A stretch of 64,000 nucleotides of DNA from contig NZ_CP021731.1 in assembly GCF_003628555.1 (NCBI RefSeq), positions 868,001 through 932,000 of the forward strand, given 5' to 3'. The position numbers were made by a program, and so were the translations under genes. Under the pieces are notes generated by a model. The model saw nothing but the letters and a program-made list of their open reading frames with translations. It was not told where the DNA came from and did no database searches. Below, one piece after another: positions 1 to 11,570 of the stretch. Source of the stretch: Azoarcus sp. DN11. Its GTDB lineage: Bacteria; Pseudomonadota; Gammaproteobacteria; Burkholderiales; Rhodocyclaceae. Each line of letters opens with the position of its first letter. The stretch's first letter is position 1.

Positions 1-131
<131 letters not shown>

Positions 132-204
132 AAGAGACAGGCCGTGTTGGCCAAGTATCCACAACTTATCGGTTGTTCAGGCAAGAGCCTCGAGTTTGAC
201 GAGA

Positions 205-281
205 GGGTCTGTAGCTCAGCTGGTTAGAGCACCGTCTTGATAAGGCGGGGGTCGTTGGTTCGAACCCAACCAGACCCACCA
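205..281 (+). tRNA. tRNA-Ile (GAT)
   Basis: A full cloverleaf is visible: the acceptor arm GGGTCTG pairs with CAGACCC, the anticodon loop is TTGATAA (anticodon GAT), the T arm carries GGTTCGAACC, and CCA is encoded at 279-281. Its place between 16S and 23S, followed by tRNA-Ala, is the standard spacer arrangement. Confidence 0.97.
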
Positions 282-292
282 CCGAGACGAGA

Positions 293-368
293 GGGGGATT
301 AGCTCAGCTGGGAGAGCACCTGCTTTGCAAGCAGGGGGTCGTCGGTTCGATCCCGTCATCCTCCACCA
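293..368 (+). tRNA. tRNA-Ala (TGC)
   Basis: The acceptor arm GGGGGAT pairs with ATCCTCC, including one G-T pair. The anticodon loop TTTGCAA gives anticodon TGC, the T loop is GGTTCGATCC, and CCA is encoded at 366-368. It lies 11 nt after tRNA-Ile in the 16S-23S spacer. Confidence 0.97.
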
Positions 369-454
369 CCCGTTGGGTGGGCTCGGCTAGGTGGCTCGAC
401 GAAGGGTTAAGCCGTGTGCACGGGATGTGTGCAGGGCTTAGGCCTTGGTGCCAG

Positions 455-466
455 TGTTCTTTAACA
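455..466 (+). promoter_or_regulatory. boxA-like antitermination signal in the 16S-23S spacer
   Basis: TGTTCTTTAACA differs by one base from the enterobacterial rrn boxA core TGCTCTTTAACA. It sits about 170 nt before 23S, where spacer boxA elements load the Nus antitermination complex. The function is inferred from sequence and position. Nothing gene-like lies in the rest of the spacer (369-625). Confidence 0.7.
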
Positions 467-625
467 AAGTGGAAGAAGTAAAGTGTGCGGCAGCCGGTCG
501 AAAGGCGGGTTGCTGCATGGGTTGGTGTGATTGCATTTTTGCGTTCATCGGCGCTTTGAACCAGCGGCCGGTGGATGCGCACAAGCGTGAGTTCGTCTGT
601 AGCGGTTGAACCCTGGCGACAGGGT

Positions 626-637
626 CCAGCGTTATAG

Positions 638-645
<8 letters not shown>
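626..645 (+). other. 5' arm of the 23S rRNA processing stem
   Basis: This 20-nt arm matches the reverse complement of 3511-3530, just past the 3' end of 23S, with a single mismatch. The two arms enclose the 23S gene and form the long duplex that RNase III normally cuts to release pre-23S rRNA. Confidence 0.75.
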
Positions 646-3519
<2,874 letters not shown>

Positions 3520-3604
3520 TATAACCCTGGATCGCTCAACAAACTCACACAACGCATCACACCAACCAACAACACTTTACTTCCCCCCTTTGTTACCCCT
3601 TACA

Positions 3605-3719
3605 GTCTGACGACCATAGCGTCCCGGAACCACTCCTTCCCATCCCGAACAGGACAGTGAAACAGGATCGCGCCGATGATAGTGCTCTACGTGAGTGCGA
3701 AAGTAGGTCATCGTCAGAC
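3605..3719 (+). rRNA. rrf: 5S rRNA
   Basis: About 115 nt lie between GTCTGACGA and its complement TCGTCAGAC. They contain the expected 5S features CCATCCCGAAC (loop B/C region) and CGAAAGTAGGTCATCG (3' side). It lies about 85 nt after 23S and is followed at once by a strong terminator. The exact ends were set from the closing helix. Confidence 0.93.
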
Positions 3720-3730
3720 TACCCCACTCA

Positions 3731-3772
3731 AAAAAGCCGCTCTCCTGCCATCCAGGATGAGCGGCTTTTTTT
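3731..3772 (+). terminator. Intrinsic terminator of the rRNA operon
   Basis: The arms AAAAAGCCGCTC (3731-3742) and GAGCGGCTTTTT (3759-3770) form a perfect 12-bp stem. An inner TCCTG/CAGGA stem extends it, and a run of T follows. It closes the rrn operon 12 nt after 5S. Confidence 0.93.
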
Positions 3773-3863
3773 CGTCAACCGGCCAAGTCGATACGCGTCG
3801 AGCGGCCGTGACTTGCAGCGGGGCATCGTGCAGAATCGCGTCTCGTCACCGGATTAGTGTTTC

Positions 3864-5027
3864 ATGGATTTCGATCTGATCATCGTAGGCGGGGGGCTTG
3901 CAGGCGCTAGCCTGGCGGCCGCACTGCAGGGTACCCGTTATCGGGTTGGGCTGATCGAGGCACGGCCGCCTGTGCCGGTCGACGGCTGGGACCCGCGGGT
4001 CTATGCGATCAGCCCGGCTTGCGCGGATTTCCTGCGGGAAATCGGCATCTGGCAGCACCTCGACGCGGATCGGATCGCGCCGGTGCACGCGATGGCGATC
4101 CATGGTGATGCGGGCGGTGCGCTGGAGTTTTCGGCCTACGACAGCGGTTTGTCCGAACTTGCGTGGATTGTCGAGTCCGGCCGGCTGCAGCGTGAGCTGT
4201 GGGAGACGGTGCGGCGCCAGCACAACGTCACCATGCTCGTCGGCGGTGCTCCGGAGGCGATCGCGATCGAGAAGGGGTGTGTGTCACTGGTACTTCCCGG
4301 CAGAAAAACAATCCACGGGCGGCTGGTGGTTGGCGCGGACGGGGCGAACTCCTGGGTGCGCACGCAGGCGGGCATCGATGCCGAGATCAGTCCGTACGGC
4401 GAGTGCGGAGTGGTCGCGAATTTCCGTTGTGCAATGGATCATAGGGGCCGTGCGTTCCAGTGGTTCCGCGGCGACGGCATCCTCGCGCTGCTGCCGCTGC
4501 CGGGGCGGATGGTCTCGATGGTATGGTCCTGCACCGACGAGTTTGCCGCAGGGCTGCTTGCCCTCGACGCCGAGGCGTTGTGCAGGCGCGTGGCGGAGGC
4601 GAGCGGGGGCGCCGTCGGCGACCTGGCGCTGGTCACGCCGGCGCAGGCATTCCCGCTGCGTTTCATGCGCGTGGCGACGATGGTTAAGGAGCGGGTCGCG
4701 CTGGTCGGTGATTCCGCGCATGCGATCCATCCGCTGTCGGGGCACGGGATCAACCTCGGTTTCCAGGATGCGCGTGCGCTGGCCGCTGCGCTGAAGGAAC
4801 TGCCGGCCTGGCGCGATCCGGGCGAGATTTCGGTGTTGCGCGCTTACGCGCGGGCACGCGCGGAAGAGCCTTTCTTGCTTCAATACATGACACACGGGCT
4901 CAACCGTCTGTTCGGGGCGCACAATCCCCTGCTGTCGATCTTGCGCAATGTTGGGTTGAACCTCACTGACCGCTTGCCGGTCGTACGGAACGCGCTCGTG
5001 CGTTATGCGGTGAGCGGCCGATTCTGA
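3864..5027 (+). CDS. FAD-dependent UbiH/UbiF-family hydroxylase
   Basis: A 387-residue flavoprotein monooxygenase of the family that hydroxylates the aromatic ring during ubiquinone synthesis, using FAD, O2 and NADPH. It shows the N-terminal dinucleotide-binding motif VGGGLAGASL (about residues 8-17), the DG motif VGADGANSWVR (157-167) and the late FAD-ribityl motif GDSAHAIHPLSGHGINLG (around 280-297). Length fits the family (about 390). It is the first gene after the rRNA terminator and ends 16 nt before the likely dsbC start, so the two may be cotranscribed. Family members with different ring specificity (UbiH, UbiF/I, UbiM) are hard to separate by eye, so no symbol is given. Confidence 0.9.
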   Translation: MDFDLIIVGGGLAGASLAAALQGTRYRVGLIEARPPVPVDGWDPRVYAISPACADFLREIGIWQHLDADRIAPVHAMAIHGDAGGALEFSAYDSGLSELAWIVESGRLQRELWETVRRQHNVTMLVGGAPEAIAIEKGCVSLVLPGRKTIHGRLVVGADGANSWVRTQAGIDAEISPYGECGVVANFRCAMDHRGRAFQWFRGDGILALLPLPGRMVSMVWSCTDEFAAGLLALDAEALCRRVAEASGGAVGDLALVTPAQAFPLRFMRVATMVKERVALVGDSAHAIHPLSGHGINLGFQDARALAAALKELPAWRDPGEISVLRAYARARAEEPFLLQYMTHGLNRLFGAHNPLLSILRNVGLNLTDRLPVVRNALVRYAVSGRF

Positions 5028-5043
5028 ATCCATGGAGATGCTG

Positions 5044-5766
5044 ATGTTGAAGAAGGTAGTTCGCCCGCTCGTCGCGGCGCTTGGCTTTTTGGTGCTCGCG
5101 CAGGGCGCTGCCTGGGCAGACGAGTCAGATGTGAAAAAGGCGGTCGAAGCCTTTGTGGGTTCCCCCGCGGTGGAGTCGGTGGCCAAGGTGCCCTATGGCG
5201 GCCTCTACGAGGTGGTATTGAAGAGCGGCGAACTCATCTATACGGACGACAAGGTCACGTTCTTTCTCGACGGCCGCGTGATCGATACGAAGACGCGGAA
5301 GGATGTCACTGCGGCGCGCATGGCCCAGTTGTCGTCGATCGATTTCGCGTCCTTGCCGCTGGACCACGCAATCAAGCAGGTGCGCGGCAACGGTTCCCGT
5401 GTGCTGGTGACCTTCGAGGATCCGAACTGCACCTACTGCAAGCGCCTCGGCAAGGAGCTGGTGCAGATGAAGGATGTCACGCTCTATACCTTCCTGTACC
5501 CGATCCTGAGTCCGGATTCGACCGAGAAGGCGCGCAACATCTGGTGCGCGAAGGACCGCGCGAAGGCCTGGAACGAGTGGATCCTCGAGGCGAAGACGCC
5601 GGCTGTCGCGAAATGCGACAGCGCGGTGGTCGATCGCAACGTGGCGCTCGGGCAGAAGCTGCGCGTCAACGGCACACCGACCCTGTTCCTGGCGGACGGG
5701 CGTCGGCTGGGCGGCTACGTGCCGGCGGCTGAATTGGAGCAGCACCTCGCGAGCGTGGCGAAGTAG
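5044..5766 (+). CDS. dsbC: Periplasmic thiol:disulfide isomerase DsbC
   Basis: A 240-residue secreted protein. The signal peptide MLKKVVRPLVAALGF... ends at AWA (about residue 25). A DsbC-type N-terminal dimerisation domain follows, then a thioredoxin fold with the active site CTYC (129-132), a second cysteine pair like the structural disulfide of E. coli DsbC, and the cis-proline motif GTPT. It shuffles wrong disulfides in the periplasm and is normally kept reduced by DsbD. The reading frame is open from ATG 5032, but GGAG at 5034-5037 is well spaced for ATG 5044, and that start gives the better signal peptide. Confidence 0.93.
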   Translation: MLKKVVRPLVAALGFLVLAQGAAWADESDVKKAVEAFVGSPAVESVAKVPYGGLYEVVLKSGELIYTDDKVTFFLDGRVIDTKTRKDVTAARMAQLSSIDFASLPLDHAIKQVRGNGSRVLVTFEDPNCTYCKRLGKELVQMKDVTLYTFLYPILSPDSTEKARNIWCAKDRAKAWNEWILEAKTPAVAKCDSAVVDRNVALGQKLRVNGTPTLFLADGRRLGGYVPAAELEQHLASVAK

Positions 5767-5778
5767 CGCTCGTACCGG

Positions 5779-5812
5779 GGGCGCGACTGGCGCGCCCTCG
5801 TTTCTCTTGGTG
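5779..5812 (+). terminator. Terminator between dsbC and mltA
   Basis: GGGCGCG (5779-5785) and CGCGCCC (5791-5797) form a GC-only stem with a 5-nt loop, followed by TCGTTTCTCTT. It lies 12 nt after the dsbC stop, in the gap between the convergent dsbC and mltA genes. The tail is pyrimidine-rich rather than a pure T run. Confidence 0.6.
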
Positions 5813-5820
5813 CGTGCGTG

Positions 5821-7077
5821 TTACAAGGCGCCGCTTTCGTTCGGCAGGATGACCCACAGCTGCCCCTGCTGACGCATGCGGCCCGCCTGGATGCCGGCGT
5901 CGGGCCCGGGACCCCAGAAGAAGTCCGCGCGCACGGCGCCCTTGATCGCGCCCCCGGTGTCCTGTGCGAGCATCAGCCGGCGCAGCGGGCGATCGCTGTT
6001 GGGTGTCGTCGTGGCGAGGAAGACAGGCGCGCCGAGCGGGATGGTGCGCGGGTCGACGGCGAGGCTGCGGCCTGCGGTGAGGGGCACGCCGAGCGCACCG
6101 GTGGGACCGCCGTTCGATGCCGGCATTTCCTTGAAGAATACGTAGCTCGGGTTGCTGTGCAGGAGCTCCGCGAGTCTGCCGGGGTTCGCCTTCGCCCAGC
6201 TCTTGATGCCGTCCATCGAAGCCTTTTCGAGCGGCAGCTCGCCCTGGTTCACCAGCCAGCGGCCGATCGACTGGTAGGGGTGACCGTTCTGGTCGGCATA
6301 GCCGATGCGGATCTGGCTGCCGTCGGGCAGCTCCACGCGTCCGGAGCCCTGCACCTGGAGAAAGAAGAGGTCGATGGGATCGGCGGCCCACAGCAGCGTC
6401 GGCGCGGGCGAGCGGTCCTGCATGCGGTCGAGTTCGGCACGCGTCCAGTAGGGCACGACCTTGTTGCCGACGAGGCGCCCGCGCAGGCGCTGGCCGCGCA
6501 GATCGGGGTAGAGATCGCCGAAATCTATCGTCAGCATGTCGCTCGGCACGCCGTGAACCGGCCAGGCGAAGCGCTCCGACCGTGTGCGGTTGCCCTTGAT
6601 GACGGGTTCGTAGTAGCCGGTGATCAGCCCGTCTGCGCTGCCGTCCGGGTTACGGACGGCCCACGGGCTGAACCGGCGTTCGATGAACTGGCGGATGACG
6701 CCTGCGTTCGGGGTTTCGCCCAGGCGTTGCGCTTCGTCACATGCGCGCTGCCAGCGCGGTTGTTTCGCGAGCGCCTTGCAGGACTGACGCAGGGCAGGCC
6801 AGGCCTGCGCGAGATCGTCGTTGTGCCAGTCGGGTAGCTCGTTCCAGCTCGCGCGGTGCAGGGCTTCCGCTGCGGTGGGCGCCACGGGCGCCTGGGCGGG
6901 GGCCGGGGCGGTCGGAGCGGGGCAGCTCGGGCATGCGGGGCAGGGCTTGACCGCGGCGCAGGGGCCCGTCGCGGTGGCTGCCGGGACCGGCGGCTGGCTG
7001 GCGCAGGCAGCGAGGAGCAGGAAGGGAAGGAGACACAGCAGGCGCTGAGGGGTCGGTATGGGGACGCGCCGGTTCAT
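5821..7077 (-). CDS. mltA: Membrane-bound lytic murein transglycosylase A (MltA), lipoprotein
   Basis: A 418-residue outer-membrane lipoprotein that cleaves peptidoglycan glycan strands with formation of 1,6-anhydromuramic ends. The start at 7077 gives a signal peptide with lipobox LLAAC (Cys about 22). The MltA domain follows (GYYEP near residue 155), and the 3D-type C-terminal region holds the catalytic-Asp segment AQDTGGAIKGAVRADFFWG. The reading frame stays open upstream to 8157, but that part is a shadow of the DUF815 gene. An odd Pro-rich linker with four closely spaced cysteines (PCPACPSCP) follows the lipobox. Confidence 0.93.
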   Translation of the reverse strand: MNRRVPIPTPQRLLCLLPFLLLAACASQPPVPAATATGPCAAVKPCPACPSCPAPTAPAPAQAPVAPTAAEALHRASWNELPDWHNDDLAQAWPALRQSCKALAKQPRWQRACDEAQRLGETPNAGVIRQFIERRFSPWAVRNPDGSADGLITGYYEPVIKGNRTRSERFAWPVHGVPSDMLTIDFGDLYPDLRGQRLRGRLVGNKVVPYWTRAELDRMQDRSPAPTLLWAADPIDLFFLQVQGSGRVELPDGSQIRIGYADQNGHPYQSIGRWLVNQGELPLEKASMDGIKSWAKANPGRLAELLHSNPSYVFFKEMPASNGGPTGALGVPLTAGRSLAVDPRTIPLGAPVFLATTTPNSDRPLRRLMLAQDTGGAIKGAVRADFFWGPGPDAGIQAGRMRQQGQLWVILPNESGAL

Positions 7078-7169
7078 GGGGAGGATCGGGTAGACTCGTG
7101 AAACGTGGGGCCGCCAGTATACCGGCTCGCATGGATCTGCCCGAATCGCTATTCCGGCCGGAGAGTGCA

Positions 7170-7292
7170 ATGTGGGTGATTTTTCTGGAAGCGGGTGTCG
7201 CACTCGCGCTGCTGTTGGTGATCGTCTGGGCGACTTGGCCAAGGCGTCGTGAGGATGATGCGGAGAAAGGAAGAACGAGTCGAGATGAATGA
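7170..7292 (+). CDS. Small single-pass membrane protein, function unknown
   Basis: A possible 40-residue protein beginning MWVIFLEAGVALALLLVIVW, which is one clear transmembrane helix, followed by a charged tail (WPRRREDDAEKGRTSRDE). Its stop overlaps the likely start of the downstream ATPase gene (ATG 7285), suggesting translational coupling. A GGAGAG sequence lies before ATG 7170. An upstream in-frame ATG at 7098 would add 24 residues without membrane character. I do not recognise a family. It could be a membrane partner of the ATPase or a chance reading frame. Confidence 0.5.
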   Translation: MWVIFLEAGVALALLLVIVWATWPRRREDDAEKGRTSRDE

Positions 7293-8160
7293 TCTGGTGC
7301 AGTTGGTGGCGCGTGCGGAGAAGTTGATCGGGCGTCTGGAACAGTTGTTGCCGCGTCCGGTCGAGGCCCCGGACTGGCCGGCGGCAACGGCCTTTCTGTG
7401 GCGCAGGCGGAACGGGCACGCGAGCCTGGTACCGGTAAGGCGCCCGCACGAAATCCGGCTCAAGGACCTGCGCGACGTCGATGGGCAGAAGGCGCGCATC
7501 GACATGAACACGCGCCAGTTCCTCGCGGGCGGGCGGGCGAACAACGTGCTGCTGACCGGGGCGCGCGGCACGGGCAAGTCGTCGCTGGTGAAGGCGCTGC
7601 TGAATGCGTACGCCGCCAAGGGGCTGCGCCTGATCGAAGTCGACCGCGATGACCTGATGGATCTGCCCGAGATCATCGAGATGGTCCAGGGGCGCCCGGA
7701 GCGCTTCATCCTGTTCTGCGACGATCTGTCCTTCGAAGACGCGGAGCCCGCGTACAAGGCGCTGAAGAGCGTGCTCGACGGGTCGGTCGCGGCGGTGCCG
7801 GACAATGTGCTGATCTATGCGACCTCGAACCGGCGGCATCTGATGCCCGAGTATCACGACGAGAACCGGCAGGCGAAGCACGTCGATGGCGAGATTCATC
7901 CGGGCGAGGCGGTCGAGGAGAAGATTTCGCTGTCGGAACGTTTTGGCCTGTGGATCTCGTTCTATCCGTTCAGCCAGGACGAGTATCTGGAGATCGTCGC
8001 GTACTGGCTGAAGAGCTTCGGGCTGAGCCGCAAGGCGATCGACGAGGCGCGGCAGGAGGCGTTGCAGTGGGCGCTGATGCGCGGTTCCCGTTCCGGCCGG
8101 GTCGCGTGGCAGTTCGCGCGCGACTGGGCGGGGCGCATCGAGGCGGGAACCGGGCAATGA
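7285..8160 (+). CDS. DUF815-family ATP-binding protein (AAA-like)
   Basis: A 291-residue protein that I recognise as the DUF815 family, which is widespread but without an established role. Walker A GARGTGKSS lies near residues 92-100 and Walker B FILFCDDLSF near 142-151; YATSNRRHLMPEY resembles the sensor-1 segment of AAA proteins. The ATG at 7285 is preferred over the frame opening at 7249 because MNDLVQL matches the way the family begins and because the small gene upstream ends there. Its stop overlaps the start of the Nudix gene (ATGA, 8157-8160), so the two are translated together. Confidence 0.85.
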   Translation: MNDLVQLVARAEKLIGRLEQLLPRPVEAPDWPAATAFLWRRRNGHASLVPVRRPHEIRLKDLRDVDGQKARIDMNTRQFLAGGRANNVLLTGARGTGKSSLVKALLNAYAAKGLRLIEVDRDDLMDLPEIIEMVQGRPERFILFCDDLSFEDAEPAYKALKSVLDGSVAAVPDNVLIYATSNRRHLMPEYHDENRQAKHVDGEIHPGEAVEEKISLSERFGLWISFYPFSQDEYLEIVAYWLKSFGLSRKAIDEARQEALQWALMRGSRSGRVAWQFARDWAGRIEAGTGQ

Positions 8161-9098
8161 CGAAGCGTGTCGAGGTCGCGGCGGGGGTGATTTTCCGCGG
8201 GGACGGCCGCTTCCTGCTCGGGCAGCGGGGGCCCGATACGTTTTACGCGGGCTACTGGGAGTTCCCCGGCGGCAAGGTCGAGCCGGGCGAGTCGCCCGCC
8301 GACGCGCTGATCCGGGAGCTGGACGAGGAGCTGGGCATCCGTGTCCGCGCCGTGCGTCCGTGGATCACGCGTGAGCATCGCTACGAGCATGCGCATGTGC
8401 GGCTGCATTTCTTCGAGGTCGCCGAGTGGGAGGGCGAACTGCACGATCACGTGCATAGCGCGCTGTTGTGGGAGCGCGTGGAAGCACTGCAGGTCGGTCC
8501 CATGCTGCCGGCGAACGGCCCGGTCCTGAAGGCCTTGCGGCTGCCGCGCTGGATGGGGATCACGCACGCGGGCGAGGTCGGTGTCGCCGTGCAACTCGCA
8601 CAGATCGACACGGCGCTCGCGCGCGGCGTGAAGCTGATCCAGGTGCGCGAGCCGGGGATGGCGGTGCCCGAGTTTGGCGCCTTCGTGGGCGAGGTCGTGA
8701 ATCGCGCCCGGCGGCATGGGGCGCTGGTCGTGGTGAACGGCAGCGTCGATGTTGCGGCGAGGGTCCGGGCTGACGGCGTGCACCTGTCGGCCGCGCAGCT
8801 CATGGCACTGGAGCAGCGGCCCGGGCTGGAGTGGGTCGGGGCGTCGTGCCACACGCGCGCGGAGCTGGAGCGGGCTGCGGCGCTGGGCGTGGACTATGTG
8901 CTGCTCGGCTCAGTGCTGGTGACGCCCACACATCCGGGACAGGCGGGGCTGGGGTGGGAGCGCTTCGCTGAGCTCGTGCGCGGACTGCCCATGCCGGTGC
9001 TCGCGCTGGGCGGGCTTCAGCCGGACGACATGGAGTGCGCGCGGCGCGCGGGGGCGCACGGCATCGCCGCGATACGCGGCAGTTGGGCTCAGCCCTGA
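8157..9098 (+). CDS. Nudix hydrolase fused to a thiamine-phosphate-synthase-like domain
   Basis: A 313-residue two-domain protein. Residues 1 to about 130 are a MutT-type Nudix domain with a full Nudix box (GGKVEPGES...RELDEELGI, about 38-61) and so probably hydrolyse an oxidised nucleotide such as 8-oxo-dGTP. Residues of about 140-313 look like ThiE/Ten[34 protein letters not shown] and ALGGL are recognisable, but the NDR motif has become NGS and the GQxD motif is lost. The C-terminal half is therefore probably not an ordinary thiamine-phosphate synthase. The fusion is known from other proteobacteria. Its end overlaps yacG by 10 nt on the other strand. Confidence 0.88.
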   Translation: MTKRVEVAAGVIFRGDGRFLLGQRGPDTFYAGYWEFPGGKVEPGESPADALIRELDEELGIRVRAVRPWITREHRYEHAHVRLHFFEVAEWEGELHDHVHSALLWERVEALQVGPMLPANGPVLKALRLPRWMGITHAGEVGVAVQLAQIDTALARGVKLIQVREPGMAVPEFGAFVGEVVNRARRHGALVVVNGSVDVAARVRADGVHLSAAQLMALEQRPGLEWVGASCHTRAELERAAALGVDYVLLGSVLVTPTHPGQAGLGWERFAELVRGLPMPVLALGGLQPDDMECARRAGAHGIAAIRGSWAQP

Positions 9099-9292
9099 GA
9101 CGACTGGCCGGAGGGCCCGTGTTCGCCTGGGTCGCCCGGGTCGGCGGCCGGGACGCGGTAGTCCTCCGACGCCCAGGCCCCGAGGTCGATCTGCTTGCAG
9201 CGTTCGGAGCAGAACGGGCGGAAGCGGTTCTCCGGCACCCAGCGGACCGGGGTGCCGCAGTGCGGGCATTTGACGGTGCGGACCTGAGACAT
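9089..9292 (-). CDS. yacG: DNA gyrase inhibitor YacG, zinc-binding
   Basis: A 67-residue protein beginning [13 protein letters not shown]. Four cysteines in CPHC and FCSERC form the zinc site of the family, and [16 protein letters not shown] is the characteristic following segment. E. coli YacG binds GyrB and inhibits gyrase. It lies 11 nt after zapD and is surely in the same transcript, as in many proteobacteria. Length is typical. Confidence 0.93.
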   Translation of the reverse strand: MSQVRTVKCPHCGTPVRWVPENRFRPFCSERCKQIDLGAWASEDYRVPAADPGDPGEHGPSGQSSQG

Positions 9293-9303
9293 GGCTTGCG
9301 GCC

Positions 9304-10059
9304 TCAGAGGCTGCAGAAGGTAAGTTCGAATTCTACGTCGCGGTCGGACAGTCGTGGGCGGATGACCGTTTCCGACAGCATGAAGCGGACGTTGAGCGCG
9401 TACTTGTTGGCGCTGATCTCGGGCACGACCGCGTCGGCCGGCGACAGGCGCAGGCGCAGCATCTGGGCGCTGCGTCCGGCCATCATCAGCTGGTAGGTGC
9501 CGCTGCGGGCGACCTGTGTTTCGGGGCGGCCGCTGGCGCGCAGCAGGCGCAGGACGATCGCGAGGCCGTCGCGGATCGGCAGCATCGGGTGCACCCAGTT
9601 CGAGAGGTCGTGCCGGCGCTGGTCGGCGTCGCGCTGCAGCCAGAAATGGTAGGAGGGCAGATCGAACTGGCACACGCCGCCGGGGATGGAGGCACGGCTG
9701 CGGATCGCCATCAGCCATTCGTTCTCGCGCAAGTACTGGCCGATCTTGCCCGCCATGGCGAGCAGCGACGACGACGCCTGCTCGATCTCGTAGAGGGCGC
9801 CCGACAGGGCTTCCTCGGAGATCTCGGGGTTGTTGCGGAAGGAGATGAGGATCTGGCGCTGGCGCTCGAGTTCCTGCACGAGGTCGACCTTGAGGTCGGC
9901 GCGGCCCGCGACTTCCAGGATCTCGAACAGGGTCAGCAACGTGACGTGATGGTCTTGCGGGGCATCGCCGCGCGAAAAGTGCGCGAGCTTGTAGTACAGG
10001 TCTTCCAGACGCAGGAGGGTGCGGATACGCTCGTTAAGAGGATATTCGTAGCTGATCAC
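9304..10059 (-). CDS. zapD: Cell division protein ZapD (FtsZ-associated)
   Basis: A 251-residue protein beginning [20 protein letters not shown], the usual start of ZapD (formerly YacF/DUF1342). ZapD binds the FtsZ tail and bundles FtsZ filaments at mid-cell. The start codon is GTG (10059). It is followed by yacG and preceded, 120 nt away, by coaE, the standard coaE-zapD-yacG order. The gap to coaE contains a weak hairpin (about 10149-10187) that could end coaE transcription. Confidence 0.94.
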   Translation of the reverse strand: MISYEYPLNERIRTLLRLEDLYYKLAHFSRGDAPQDHHVTLLTLFEILEVAGRADLKVDLVQELERQRQILISFRNNPEISEEALSGALYEIEQASSSLLAMAGKIGQYLRENEWLMAIRSRASIPGGVCQFDLPSYHFWLQRDADQRRHDLSNWVHPMLPIRDGLAIVLRLLRASGRPETQVARSGTYQLMMAGRSAQMLRLRLSPADAVVPEISANKYALNVRFMLSETVIRPRLSDRDVEFELTFCSL

Positions 10060-10182
10060 CGCATTTGCGCCTGAAAAAAACCGGATCTCCCGTTAGTGCC
10101 GGGATGATAGCACAGGGGATATAGAGCGACCCGTACGTTTGCGGGCCGAATATGACCGAAAAGCCTTTGTCCGCGGGCCTTT

Positions 10183-10800
10183 TCAGGCAACCGCGCGGGC
10201 GGCGGCGAGGTACTTTTCGTGTAGGCGGTCGACCTGTGCGATCAGCGCACCGAGGTCGCCGCTGTTGTTGATGACGTCGTCGGCGGCCGCGAGGCGTTGT
10301 TCACGGCTCGCCTGCGTCGCCATGATCGCGCGCACCTGGTCCTCGGGCAGCTTGCTGCGGGTCATGACGCGGGCAATCTGGACGTCGACGGGGCAGTCGA
10401 CGACACACAGGCGGTGGCAGCGCTCGCGATACTTGCCGGATTCGACGAGCAGGGGCACGACCAGCATGACGTAGGGCGTGCTTGCCGCGTTCACCTGGCG
10501 GAGGCTTTCGGCGCCGATCGCGGGGTGGAGGATCGCTTCGAGCCGGCGCCGTTCGTTCGGGTCGGCGAAGGCGCGGTCGCGCATCGCCTTGCGGTCGAGC
10601 GCGCCTTCCGGCGTGATGACCGCATCGCCGAAGGCCTCGCGGATCGCGGGGATCGCCCTGCCGCCGGGCGCGGTCAGTTCGTGGGCGATGACATCGGTGT
10701 CGACGATCGCGACGCCGAGTTCGGCGAAGCGGTCGGCGGCGGCGCTCTTGCCGCTGCCGATGCCGCCCGTGAGGCCGACGACGTAAGGGGTGTCGCTCAT
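10183..10800 (-). CDS. coaE: Dephospho-CoA kinase
   Basis: A 205-residue kinase catalysing the last step of coenzyme A synthesis, phosphorylation of dephospho-CoA. P-loop GLTGGIGSGKS lies near residues 8-18, followed by DTDVIAHELT and the LID region PNERRRLEAILHP. The start MSDTPYV at 10800 is chosen because its ATG overlaps the stop of the upstream SPOR gene (ATGA at 10797-10800). In many betaproteobacteria coaE follows the prepilin peptidase gene pilD; here it follows a SPOR gene. Confidence 0.94.
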   Translation of the reverse strand: MSDTPYVVGLTGGIGSGKSAAADRFAELGVAIVDTDVIAHELTAPGGRAIPAIREAFGDAVITPEGALDRKAMRDRAFADPNERRRLEAILHPAIGAESLRQVNAASTPYVMLVVPLLVESGKYRERCHRLCVVDCPVDVQIARVMTRSKLPEDQVRAIMATQASREQRLAAADDVINNSGDLGALIAQVDRLHEKYLAAARAVA

Positions 10801-11528
10801 GGTGTGCACTCGCTGATGGTGGCGCCCGACCGGCGAACGGTCGGCGAGCTGGTGACGGCCCTGAGCGCGGTGGCCGGACCGTGCACCTCGATACGGTGAA
10901 TGGTGGTCGATCGCGTGGCGATGCCGGCGCCCCGCACCTGCCGCGCCTGGAGGTTGGCAAGGTGCTGCTGCGCCTTGGCTTCGGTCTTGAACAGGCCGAG
11001 CGAGATCGCGTACTGGTTGGGGCCGGCGTCGTTCACGATGAAGAGCTCGGAGATTCCCTGGGCGCGCAATTCGGCGGCGCGCCGTTCGGCGGCTTCACGC
11101 CCGCCGGACGGAGGAATGCGTACCCACCAGGCGCTGGGCGTGCTGCTGGTCTTGTGGTCGGTGCGCAGTCCCGGTTTTCCGGCGATGACATTCTGCAGGA
11201 CGGCGTTCGCCTCGTTCTCGGCGAGCCCGCCGATCTCGACGCAGGCCGCTGCCGGGGGAGTGGCCGCTGCCGGCGCGGCCGGTGTTGTCGCCCGGCCGTT
11301 GCCGGCTTCCGGCGCTGCGGCCGTCGGCTCCGCGGGGGGGGCCGGCGGCGGGGTCTCGGTCTCTCGCGGCAGGGTGTCGCTGCCGGGGCGCAGGATGATG
11401 CGATCCGGATTGAGCTGGTTGCTGAGGCGCTCGGACTCGCCTTCCGGGGCAGCGGTGCCCAGCCAGCCCCGGATGGATGCCAGGGCGAGCAGGTTGAGCA
11501 GCACGAGGATGACGAACACGATGCGCAT
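10797..11528 (-). CDS. SPOR-domain membrane protein
   Basis: A 243-residue protein with one N-terminal transmembrane helix (MRIVFVILVLLNLLALASIR), a long Pro/Ala-rich linker (about 45-95) and a C-terminal domain of about 75 residues of the SPOR type (WVRIPPSGGREAAERRAAEL, then YAISLGLFKTEAKAQQHL). SPOR domains bind denuded glycan strands at the division septum, so a role in envelope or division work is likely but unproven. It lies 42 nt after trpB2 and overlaps coaE by 4 nt. Confidence 0.82.
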   Translation of the reverse strand: MRIVFVILVLLNLLALASIRGWLGTAAPEGESERLSNQLNPDRIILRPGSDTLPRETETPPPAPPAEPTAAAPEAGNGRATTPAAPAAATPPAAACVEIGGLAENEANAVLQNVIAGKPGLRTDHKTSSTPSAWWVRIPPSGGREAAERRAAELRAQGISELFIVNDAGPNQYAISLGLFKTEAKAQQHLANLQARQVRGAGIATRSTTIHRIEVHGPATALRAVTSSPTVRRSGATISECTP

Positions 11529-11570
11529 GGGCGAACTTTACCGGAGAGGCGGCCGATTCGTGCAGCCCGC

